Source of the DNA: Pseudonocardia lacus | GTDB lineage: Bacteria > Actinomycetota > Actinomycetes > Mycobacteriales > Pseudonocardiaceae | Assembly (NCBI RefSeq): GCF_018531445.1 | Contig: NZ_JAHDTH010000017.1 | Location: forward strand, 1-64,000 | Reading direction: 5' to 3' | DNA length: 64,000 bases | Made by a program: the position numbers and the translations under genes | Shown here: positions 57,506 to 64,000 of the stretch, piece by piece | Layout: every line of letters begins with the position of its first letter | Position numbering within the stretch: position 1 is the stretch's first letter | The notes under the pieces: model-generated | The model's database searches: none | What the model saw: only the letters and a program-made list of their open reading frames with translations | What the model was told of the DNA's origin: nothing

Positions 57506-60500
57506 GTGACTGACGTGTCCGACGCCGTCCGCGACGACGTCGAGCGGGAGCCCGAGCGGGAAACGGACCCGCCCGAGACCGCCGACCCCGCACCGGAGAG
57601 CGTGGCGCCCCGACAGCGGGGCCTGGCGCTGCTGGCCGCGTTCTCCGGGCTGGTCGCGCTCGTGTGCGGCGCGCTGCTGCCGTTCGCGCCGGTCATGGTC
57701 AACGAGCCGACGGTGACCTGGCCCCGCGACCCGGCCCAGCCGGAGTCGACGCTGCTGCAGCTGGCCTCCTACCGGCCGCTGAGCATGGACATCCGGTTCA
57801 GCTGCGAGGTGGCCGCGCTGGCCCAGGCCCGCGGCGGCGTCGTGGTGTCCACCGCCGCGCCGGACTCCCCGGTGGCCGGCACGATCGGGCTCATCGTCAA
57901 CGCCCGCGACGGGCGGCTGACCGTCGGCGCGCTCGACGAGCTGCTGCTCGACGTGCCGATCGAGCCGGGGCCGTGCGAGTACCGGATCGTCGGGCACAGC
58001 AAGGGGCTGCCCAGCTTCCAGGAGACCGAGATGCCGGCGCTGGCCGAGGACCCGGCCTTCGTCCGGCCCGCCGGTCTCGCCGGCCAGGACAACGCCCGGC
58101 TGGTGATCACCCGTGACGGCACCGAGCTGGTGGACCGCAGCACCGACCAGCTGCCCGACGTCGACGTGCTCGCCACGTCGCTGACGTCCGTGCCGCCGGG
58201 TGGGCTCTCGGTCTCGCTGAAGGTCGACGACGAGTTCTCCAGCACCGCGACCCCGACGAAGACGTTGCTGATCGGCGGGCTGCTCGGCGCGTTGGCGATC
58301 ACCGCCGTGCTGCTCGTGCTGCTCGACCGGCGCACGGCGCGCGTGCCGGGCCGGTGGCGCCCGGGCTGGCCGCGGCTGGTCGACCTCGTGGTGCCGGCCG
58401 TGCTGGCGCTGTGGGCGGTGATCGCGCCGGCCACCGACGACGACGGCTACTACGCCGCGATGGCCCGCAACTCGGCGCTGACCGGCGACGTCGGCAACTA
58501 CTACCAGCTCTACGACCAGAGCTTCACCCCGTTCACCTGGTTCTACCAGGCGCTGGGCCTGTGGCAGCAGCTCGTCGGCGACGCCCCGGTCATGCAGCGC
58601 ATCCCGGCGCTGGTGTTCGGGATCCTGACCTGGTTCGCGCTGCGCCGGGTCGTGGTCGCGGCCATGCACGAGTGGGCCCCGGACGCCCGGTGGACCCGCG
58701 TGCTGGCGCACGCGCTGCTCGCGGTCGTCTACCTGGCCTGGTGGGTGCCCCAGGACATGGGCGTGCGGCCGGAGACGGTCGTCGCGCTGACCGGGGCGCT
58801 CACCCTGCTGGCCGTGCTGGCCGCCAGCCGCCGGCGCAGGCTCGGCCTGGCCTGGGTGGCGTTCCTGCTGGCCGGCGTCGGGTTCACCGCCCACCCCACC
58901 GGCTTCACGCTGTTCGCGCCGCTGCTGGCCGGGCTGCCGCTGCTGTGGCCGGTCATCCGCGTCGAGGGCGACCGGATCGCCACGGTCCTGCGCGCCTTCG
59001 CGGTGGCCTCCGGCGGGTTCATCGCCCTGTTCACCGCGTTCGCCGACGGCGCGCTGCGCGACTTCCTGCGCGGGCAGGCGATCTTCCTGTCGATCCAGCA
59101 GCAGGACGACTGGACCAGCGAGATCTTCCGCTACTACTTCCTGCTCACCGACAACCCGATGGGCAACTACGCCAAGCGCTCCGTCGTGCTGGTGTGCCTG
59201 GTGGCGCTGGTGTGGTTCGCCGTGCTGGCCGCCGGGGCCCGGCTGCGCGGGATCGCCGTGCCGACGCCGCTCTGGTACGCGGGCGCCAGCACCGCGATCG
59301 CGTTCGGCGCGCTGTGGCTCACCCCGTCCAAGTGGAGCCACCACTTCGGCTCGCTGGCCGGCGTCGGCCCGGCGTTCCTGGCGCTGTTCCTGGTCACCGC
59401 CGTGCCGCTGACCCGCCGGATACTGGGCGACACGCGCCCACCGGTCGGGGTGCTGGCCGCCGCGGCGGCCTCGTTCCTGGTGGCGATCACGCTGGCCTGG
59501 CAGGGCCCCAACAAGTGGCCCTACGCCTGGCTCGACGGCCTGCACCGCCCCGAGCTCTCGCCCGCCGTGCAGGACCTCGAGCTGGGCAGCCCGCTGCTGT
59601 GGCTGGTGGTGTTCGCCGCCGTCGCGATCGTCGTGCCCCTGCTCAACCGGCGCGCGGAGGAGACCTTCCGGATCGGCGCGCTGCGCGCCGTCCCGGTCGT
59701 GGTGGTGCTGTCGCTGCTCGGGACCACCGCCTACACCGTCGGGATCTTCGCCGAGTCCGCCGTGAGCGGCGAGCCGCGCGACTCGATCTGGGTGCAGAGC
59801 TGGGCCGACCCCACCGGCGGCAACTGCGGGGCGGCCGGCGCGGTGCGCGTCTACGACCCCACCGACGCCGTCCCGCTGACCGAGGCCTCCCCCGCGCCCG
59901 CACCGACCACCCCGCAGAGCCCGACGACGACCGCGGCCGCCACCCCGACCGCCCCGACCGGCGGGCGCACCCCGGTCGTGCCCGCGGTGCCGGCCCCCAC
60001 CCCGGAGAACCCGGCCTACGTCGAGTACTTCCTCTCCGACAGCGGCTACTACATCGGCAACCGCCCGCAGGGCACCGGGGCCGCCCGGGTCTGGGGCAGC
60101 CTGCTGGGCCGCGACGGGCTCGCCTTCGAGCGCAACACCGGCCGGATGAGCACCGGCTGGTACCAGCTGCCCGACGGCCTCGACGACGACTCCGCGGTCA
60201 CCGTGCTCGCCGCCGGGACCCTGGAGGACGGCAACACCCTCACCGCCGTCTACGCCGCCGCCGACGGCACCCCCGTCGAGGCCACCGACGAGCAGGAGGG
60301 CCTGCTCACCGACAGCGCCCGCGACCCGTCCTGGCGGACCTTCGCGCTGGAGCCGCCACCCGGCGCCGCCCTCGTCCGGCTGGAGGCGGTCGACGCCACC
60401 GGCGGGTTGCACGGCTGGCTCGCGTTCAGCGCGCCCGCGCTGTCCACGGCGACGGTGCTGGCCGACTACGTCCCCGCCGGGGCGCCGGTCGCGCTGGGCT

Positions 60501-60832
60501 GGCCGCAGGCGTTCAACTACCCCTGCCTGCGCCAGCCGCACATGGTCAACGGCGTCACCGAGTCGCCCGAGTACGCGGTGCTCTGGGGCAACTCGGCGCT
60601 GGGCGGCTTCGGCGACGGCGTGTGGCGCCCGACGCGCGGCGGGGCGTTCGCGCAGGTGCCGCGGACCCAGTCGGTGCAGCAGCTGGCGGTGGCGCCGGGG
60701 ACCGACCCGCGCATCCAGGTCTACGCGTTCTCCACCCCGCTGGCGCCGCGGGCCTACGCGCTCACGCACACCGCCCGGGAGACCCCGGGTGGGTCGGCCG
60801 CCATCCCGGAGTTCGTCCCCGGCGGCCCCTGA
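57506..60832 (+). CDS. Emb-type arabinosyltransferase (first copy)
   Basis: A 1108-residue GT-C arabinosyltransferase of the EmbA/B/C family, using decaprenyl-phospho-arabinose to build arabinan outside the membrane. An N-terminal external domain (~65-230) precedes about 13-14 membrane segments. The catalytic loop is ATDDDGYYAAMARN with Met319 at the position of EmbB Met306. A Pro/Thr-rich linker (~790-835) leads to the C-terminal carbohydrate-binding domain. Which Emb paralogue it equals (A, B or C) is not decidable by eye. GTG 57506 lies 14 bases after the amidase. Confidence 0.93.
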   Translation: MTDVSDAVRDDVEREPERETDPPETADPAPESVAPRQRGLALLAAFSGLVALVCGALLPFAPVMVNEPTVTWPRDPAQPESTLLQLASYRPLSMDIRFSCEVAALAQARGGVVVSTAAPDSPVAGTIGLIVNARDGRLTVGALDELLLDVPIEPGPCEYRIVGHSKGLPSFQETEMPALAEDPAFVRPAGLAGQDNARLVITRDGTELVDRSTDQLPDVDVLATSLTSVPPGGLSVSLKVDDEFSSTATPTKTLLIGGLLGALAITAVLLVLLDRRTARVPGRWRPGWPRLVDLVVPAVLALWAVIAPATDDDGYYAAMARNSALTGDVGNYYQLYDQSFTPFTWFYQALGLWQQLVGDAPVMQRIPALVFGILTWFALRRVVVAAMHEWAPDARWTRVLAHALLAVVYLAWWVPQDMGVRPETVVALTGALTLLAVLAASRRRRLGLAWVAFLLAGVGFTAHPTGFTLFAPLLAGLPLLWPVIRVEGDRIATVLRAFAVASGGFIALFTAFADGALRDFLRGQAIFLSIQQQDDWTSEIFRYYFLLTDNPMGNYAKRSVVLVCLVALVWFAVLAAGARLRGIAVPTPLWYAGASTAIAFGALWLTPSKWSHHFGSLAGVGPAFLALFLVTAVPLTRRILGDTRPPVGVLAAAAASFLVAITLAWQGPNKWPYAWLDGLHRPELSPAVQDLELGSPLLWLVVFAAVAIVVPLLNRRAEETFRIGALRAVPVVVVLSLLGTTAYTVGIFAESAVSGEPRDSIWVQSWADPTGGNCGAAGAVRVYDPTDAVPLTEASPAPAPTTPQSPTTTAAATPTAPTGGRTPVVPAVPAPTPENPAYVEYFLSDSGYYIGNRPQGTGAARVWGSLLGRDGLAFERNTGRMSTGWYQLPDGLDDDSAVTVLAAGTLEDGNTLTAVYAAADGTPVEATDEQEGLLTDSARDPSWRTFALEPPPGAALVRLEAVDATGGLHGWLAFSAPALSTATVLADYVPAGAPVALGWPQAFNYPCLRQPHMVNGVTESPEYAVLWGNSALGGFGDGVWRPTRGGAFAQVPRTQSVQQLAVAPGTDPRIQVYAFSTPLAPRAYALTHTARETPGGSAAIPEFVPGGP

Positions 60833-60838
60833 CCCGCG

Positions 60839-60939
60839 CGCCCCGCCCCGGCAGCCCCGTCGAGAACGAGGTTGTCGTGATCATTTGGGCGGTTCGATCA
60901 CGACAAGTTCGTTCTCGACGGGGTTGCCGGGGCGGGGCG
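60839..60939. repeat. Palindromic repeat family 2, copy 4, with extended stem
   Basis: Core arms 60855-60882 and 60896-60923 (two mismatches, 13-base loop) are extended by G+C-rich outer arms 60839-60854 and 60924-60939 (15 of 16 pairs), a 44-base stem in total. It starts six bases after the first emb stop and ends 14 bases before the -10 of the second emb gene. Confidence 0.93.
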
Positions 60940-60953
60940 GGACCGGGCCCGCC

Positions 60954-60959
60954 TAGGGT
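60954..60959 (+). promoter_or_regulatory. -10 element (TAGGGT) of second emb gene
   Basis: TAGGGT ends six bases before GTG 60966; suggests a separate, leaderless transcript beyond the palindrome. Confidence 0.5.
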
Positions 60960-60965
60960 GGCGCG

Positions 60966-63900
60966 GTGCTCTCGCCCGCCCGCCCGGCGACCCGTTCCGA
61001 GCCGGACGACCGGTCCGACCCGCCGGCCGGGGCCCCCGCCTCCGGTCGGGGCCGGCGGTGGGTGCTCGTACTCGGGCTGATCGCCGCACTGGCCTCGGTG
61101 GCGTTCCCGCTGGCCCCGGTGCAGCAGCCCGAGGTCTCCTACGCGTGGTCGGCCGACGACGGGCCGGCGGCGATCCCGCTGATGCCGTACCAGCCGGTCG
61201 GGCTGGCCGTCGACACGAACTGCTCCGCGGTGCGGGAGGCCGGCGACGGCGTGCTGCTCTCGACGGTGCCGCTCAACCCCGACCCGACCGCCGAACCCCT
61301 GCACGGGCTGCGCCTGACCGGCACGGCCCCGGTGCCGGGACCCGGGCCGGGACGCCCGACCGAGGGCGGCGGGCTGCGGGTCAGCAGCGCGGGCGTCGAC
61401 CTCGGCGAGGTGGCCCTGCCGGCCGGGGAGTGCGCGCTGAGGGTCGTCTCCGACCCCACCCGCACGGCCGTACTGGTCGACGACGCGCCCGTGCTGACCC
61501 GCGACGGCGACGTCCGCCCCGACGTGGCGGGCGCCTTCAGCGAGCTGCCCGACGGCGTCGACCTGCGGCTCACCGCCGACACCCGGTTCCAGACCACGAT
61601 CTCCCCGGTCAAGGCGGCGCTGGCGGTCGTGGCGGTGCTGGCGCTGCTGGGGATGCTGGTCGCGGTGCGCGCCACCGACCGGGCCGCGACGGCCCGCGTG
61701 CGCCTGCTGCCCCGGCGCTGGTGGCTGCCGCGGCCCACCGACGTGGTCGTCACCGCCGTGCTGGGCGTGTGGTGGGTGGTCGGCGCGATCACCGTGGACG
61801 ACGGCTACATCGCCGGGATCGTGCGCGGGCGCGGCGACAACGGCTTCGTCGGCAACGTCTACCGCTGGCTCAACGCCCCCGAGGCGCCGTTCAGCTGGTT
61901 CTACGACCTCTACGCCGGCTGGTCGACGATCTCGCCGTCGACGGCGTGGATGCGACTGCCGTCGGTGCTGCTCGGGCTGCTGTGCTGGGCGCTGCTGTCG
62001 CGGCTGGTGCTGCCGCGGCTGGGCCGGTTCGCCACCCGGGGCTGGATGCGGTGGGTCGCCGCGCTGGGGCTGCTGACCTGGTGGGTGCCGCTGAACGTCG
62101 GCCTGCGCCCGGAGCCCTGGGTGGCCGTCGGGGCGCTGGTGGCGTTCCTGGCGGTCGAGCGGGCGGTCGCGACGCGCGCGCTGCTGCCGCTGGCCCTCGG
62201 GCTGGTCGTCGCCGGTGCGACCACCGCCGTCACGCCCGGCGGGCTGATGGCGTTCGTCCCGTTCCTGGTCGCGGCGGCGCCGGTGCTGAGGGTGCTGCGC
62301 GCCCGCGCCGCCGACCTGCGGCTGTGGCCGTTGCTGGCGCTGCTGGTGGCCGCGCCCGCCTCGGCGGTGCTGCTGATGGTGTCCGACCAGAGCCTGGCCG
62401 GGATGCTGGAGGCCACCCGGGTCCGCACGGTCATCGGCGGCGGCCTGGAGTGGTACGAGGAGTACGAGCGGTACTCCACGCTGCTGGAGCCGGCCTCGTT
62501 CCAGGGCTCGATCGGGCGCCGGGCGGCCGTGCTGGTGACGCTGCTGGCGGCGGTCGGCGTGCTGTGGTCGCTGCGGCGCGCCGGCACGGGCATCGCGACC
62601 GGCCCGGCCCGCCGGCTGGCCGCCGGGTTCCTGGCGATGCTCGCCGTGATGACGCTCAGCCCGACGAAGTGGACCCAGCACTTCGGCGACGTCGCCGGGT
62701 ACGGCGCCGCGGTGCTGGTGCTCGGGGCGGCGGCCTGGTCGGCGCGGGTCGTCCGGCCGCGGCCGGCCGCGCTGGCCGGCGGGCTCGCCGCGGCGACCGC
62801 CGTGTGCTCGCTCGTGCTGGCCGGCTACAACCTCTGGCCGTTCGCCGGCGACTGGTTCACCCCGACCTTCTCCACCCTGCCCCCGCAGGTCGGCGGCACC
62901 CCGCTGGCGACGATCGTCGCCGTGCTCGGCGGCCTGCTGGTCGCGGTGCTGCTGGCCCGCACCGCGTGGCGGCGCTCCGCCCCGGCCGGTGGCGGCCCCG
63001 ACCCTGCCGTCGGGCGGTGGGTCCCCGGGCCCGTGCCGATCGTCGCGCTGGTCCTCGTCGGCGTGCTCGCGCTGCAGGTCGGCAGCTTCGCCCGGATCGC
63101 CGCCGGCCACCGCGACAGCTACACCCTCGCCTCCGACGCGCTGGCCACCGTGCGCGGCGAGCCGTGCGGCCTGCAGCGGCTGCTGTCGGTGGAGACCGAC
63201 CCGGCGGCCGGGCTGCTGCCCACCGAGGACGGGGCCGTCCCGGCGCCGCGGACGCTGCCGGTGGACGTCGGCGGCGCGCTCATGCCGGGGATCGCGGTGG
63301 CCGGGCGCACCGCGTCGGCCTGGTTCACCCTCGACCCGCAGCAGCGCGACGGGCGGCTGCCCGTCGTCGTCACGACGTCGGGCACGACGCGCCCCGGCGA
63401 CGCGCTGTCCCTGGAGTTCCGCACCGGCGACACCGTCGAGCGGCGCGGTGTCGCCACCGAGGGCGCCGAGCCCAGCGACCACCGCGAGCTCGCCCCGGCC
63501 GGGGCCGACGCCGTCCGGCTGGTCGTCGACGCGCCCACCGCGGGCCCGCGCAGCCCGGCGGTCGTGTCGCTGCCCCGGGTCCCCCGGCTCACCCCGATGT
63601 CCGAGCTGATCCCGGCCTCCGAGGCCGCCGTCCTGGACTGGCCGGTGGCCTTCCTGTTCCCGTGCGTGCGCCCGGCCGCGCTGCCCGACGGCACCGCGCA
63701 GGTGCCGGGGTGGCGGATCGGTCCCCCGGCGGCCGACCCGGCGGCCGGGATCACCTACTCCCCCGGCTTCGGCGGCCCGTTCGCGGCGCCGCGGCTGCTG
63801 GTGACCGAGCAGCGGATGCCCACCTACCTGACCGGAGCGCCGCTGCGCGACGCCGTGCAGGTGTACCGGTGGACGCCGAGCGAGCGACTGGCGACACCGC

Positions 63901-63983
63901 GGCCGACCGTCGTCGAGCGGACGGTGAGCGGCTGGCACCGCGATGGCCACGCCCGGGTGCCGGGCCTCGACCCGGTGGGCTGA
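60966..63983 (+). CDS. Emb-type arabinosyltransferase (second copy)
   Basis: A 1005-residue EmbA/B/C-family enzyme, shorter than the first copy. The first helix (~33-50) is followed by an external domain (~50-215), about 13 further membrane segments and a C-terminal carbohydrate-binding domain (~720-1005). The catalytic loop is TVDDGYIAGIVRGRGDNGFVGNVYRW. Ile285 occupies the position of EmbB Met306, a hotspot for ethambutol resistance. MRLPSVLLGLLCWALLSRLVLPRL matches the family. GTG 60966 start; ends 17 bases before the window edge, so a following gene is cut off. Confidence 0.93.
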   Translation: MLSPARPATRSEPDDRSDPPAGAPASGRGRRWVLVLGLIAALASVAFPLAPVQQPEVSYAWSADDGPAAIPLMPYQPVGLAVDTNCSAVREAGDGVLLSTVPLNPDPTAEPLHGLRLTGTAPVPGPGPGRPTEGGGLRVSSAGVDLGEVALPAGECALRVVSDPTRTAVLVDDAPVLTRDGDVRPDVAGAFSELPDGVDLRLTADTRFQTTISPVKAALAVVAVLALLGMLVAVRATDRAATARVRLLPRRWWLPRPTDVVVTAVLGVWWVVGAITVDDGYIAGIVRGRGDNGFVGNVYRWLNAPEAPFSWFYDLYAGWSTISPSTAWMRLPSVLLGLLCWALLSRLVLPRLGRFATRGWMRWVAALGLLTWWVPLNVGLRPEPWVAVGALVAFLAVERAVATRALLPLALGLVVAGATTAVTPGGLMAFVPFLVAAAPVLRVLRARAADLRLWPLLALLVAAPASAVLLMVSDQSLAGMLEATRVRTVIGGGLEWYEEYERYSTLLEPASFQGSIGRRAAVLVTLLAAVGVLWSLRRAGTGIATGPARRLAAGFLAMLAVMTLSPTKWTQHFGDVAGYGAAVLVLGAAAWSARVVRPRPAALAGGLAAATAVCSLVLAGYNLWPFAGDWFTPTFSTLPPQVGGTPLATIVAVLGGLLVAVLLARTAWRRSAPAGGGPDPAVGRWVPGPVPIVALVLVGVLALQVGSFARIAAGHRDSYTLASDALATVRGEPCGLQRLLSVETDPAAGLLPTEDGAVPAPRTLPVDVGGALMPGIAVAGRTASAWFTLDPQQRDGRLPVVVTTSGTTRPGDALSLEFRTGDTVERRGVATEGAEPSDHRELAPAGADAVRLVVDAPTAGPRSPAVVSLPRVPRLTPMSELIPASEAAVLDWPVAFLFPCVRPAALPDGTAQVPGWRIGPPAADPAAGITYSPGFGGPFAAPRLLVTEQRMPTYLTGAPLRDAVQVYRWTPSERLATPRPTVVERTVSGWHRDGHARVPGLDPVG

Positions 63984-64000
63984 CCGAACGTCCCGCATGG

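Noticed and set aside
57224-60769. 1181-codon minus-strand open frame opposite the first emb gene
   Set aside because: Repetitive Gly/Arg/Gln/Asp translation typical of antisense frames in G+C-rich genes; the plus strand encodes an evident Emb protein.

Overview
The window is very G+C-rich chromosomal DNA with dense, often overlapping genes and many GTG starts. Gene content points to a mycolata-type actinomycete, most likely Pseudonocardiaceae (Pseudonocardia-like). It carries decaprenyl-phosphoryl-arabinose enzymes (dprE1, dprE2), two Emb-type arabinosyltransferases, an AftB-type arabinosyltransferase, a galactan ABC exporter with GlfT1, a bacterial proteasome activator (bpa), a mycothiol-dependent-type enzyme and a truncated haemoglobin. 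The genus is an inference. No IS element, prophage, CRISPR array or rRNA was seen. No stretch above about 300 bases lacks a gene; the largest gaps (about 3384-3620, 25961-26159 and 27215-27423) hold promoters and little else recognisable.

Layout. 1-25 kb is housekeeping and accessory metabolism: WYL regulator, deoC, GlsB-type membrane protein, an atypical OmpR-family regulator divergent from a membrane-anchored GH16 protein, a TetR regulator divergent from a DHFR-like reductase with two matching operators, M3 and M18 peptidases, arylamine N-acetyltransferase, a GMC oxidoreductase carrying an in-frame palindromic repeat, MpaB-type oxygenase, two MFS exporters, haemoglobin, CxxC flavoprotein, a NarL-type two-component pair and a membrane-anchored DJ-1/PfpI-like protein. 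25-27.3 kb holds small genes: DUF4926, a coupled pair of tiny Cys-containing proteins, an excisionase-like HTH protein, tRNA-Ser(TGA) and a heptad-repeat coiled-coil protein. 27.4-32.3 kb has a YpfJ-type metallopeptidase, an NfeD-like/flotillin operon and a quinone oxidoreductase.

32.4-64 kb is a cell-envelope region resembling the Mycobacterium tuberculosis Rv3780-Rv3805 neighbourhood: bpa, the galactan exporter (permease, ATPase) with glfT1, gtrA, dprE1, dprE2, aftB and two emb genes. An OpuB-type osmoprotectant ABC operon, a DUF885 peptidase-like gene, a DUF1707 protein and a ribosomal protein L11 paralogue are interleaved. Between dprE2 and the emb genes lies about 10 kb with an acyltransferase, a nitroreductase, an ATP-grasp enzyme and a minus-strand operon (methyltransferase, flippase, GT4 glycosyltransferase, methyltransferase, aftB). 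aftA is not visible in the window. An amidase next to emb is frameshifted, and aftB has an in-frame TAG at codon 3 of its coupled frame.

Two families of long intergenic palindromes recur. Family 1 has a GTTCAGGAAAGCCACG core and family 2 a CGTCGAGAACGA core. They lie mostly at 3' ends of genes; one family 1 copy is inside the GMC gene. Two family 2 copies in opposite orientation show a compensatory stem change. At least thirteen genes have a TAnnnT-like -10 element ending 6-7 bases before the start codon, suggesting leaderless mRNAs; this was used to choose several starts.
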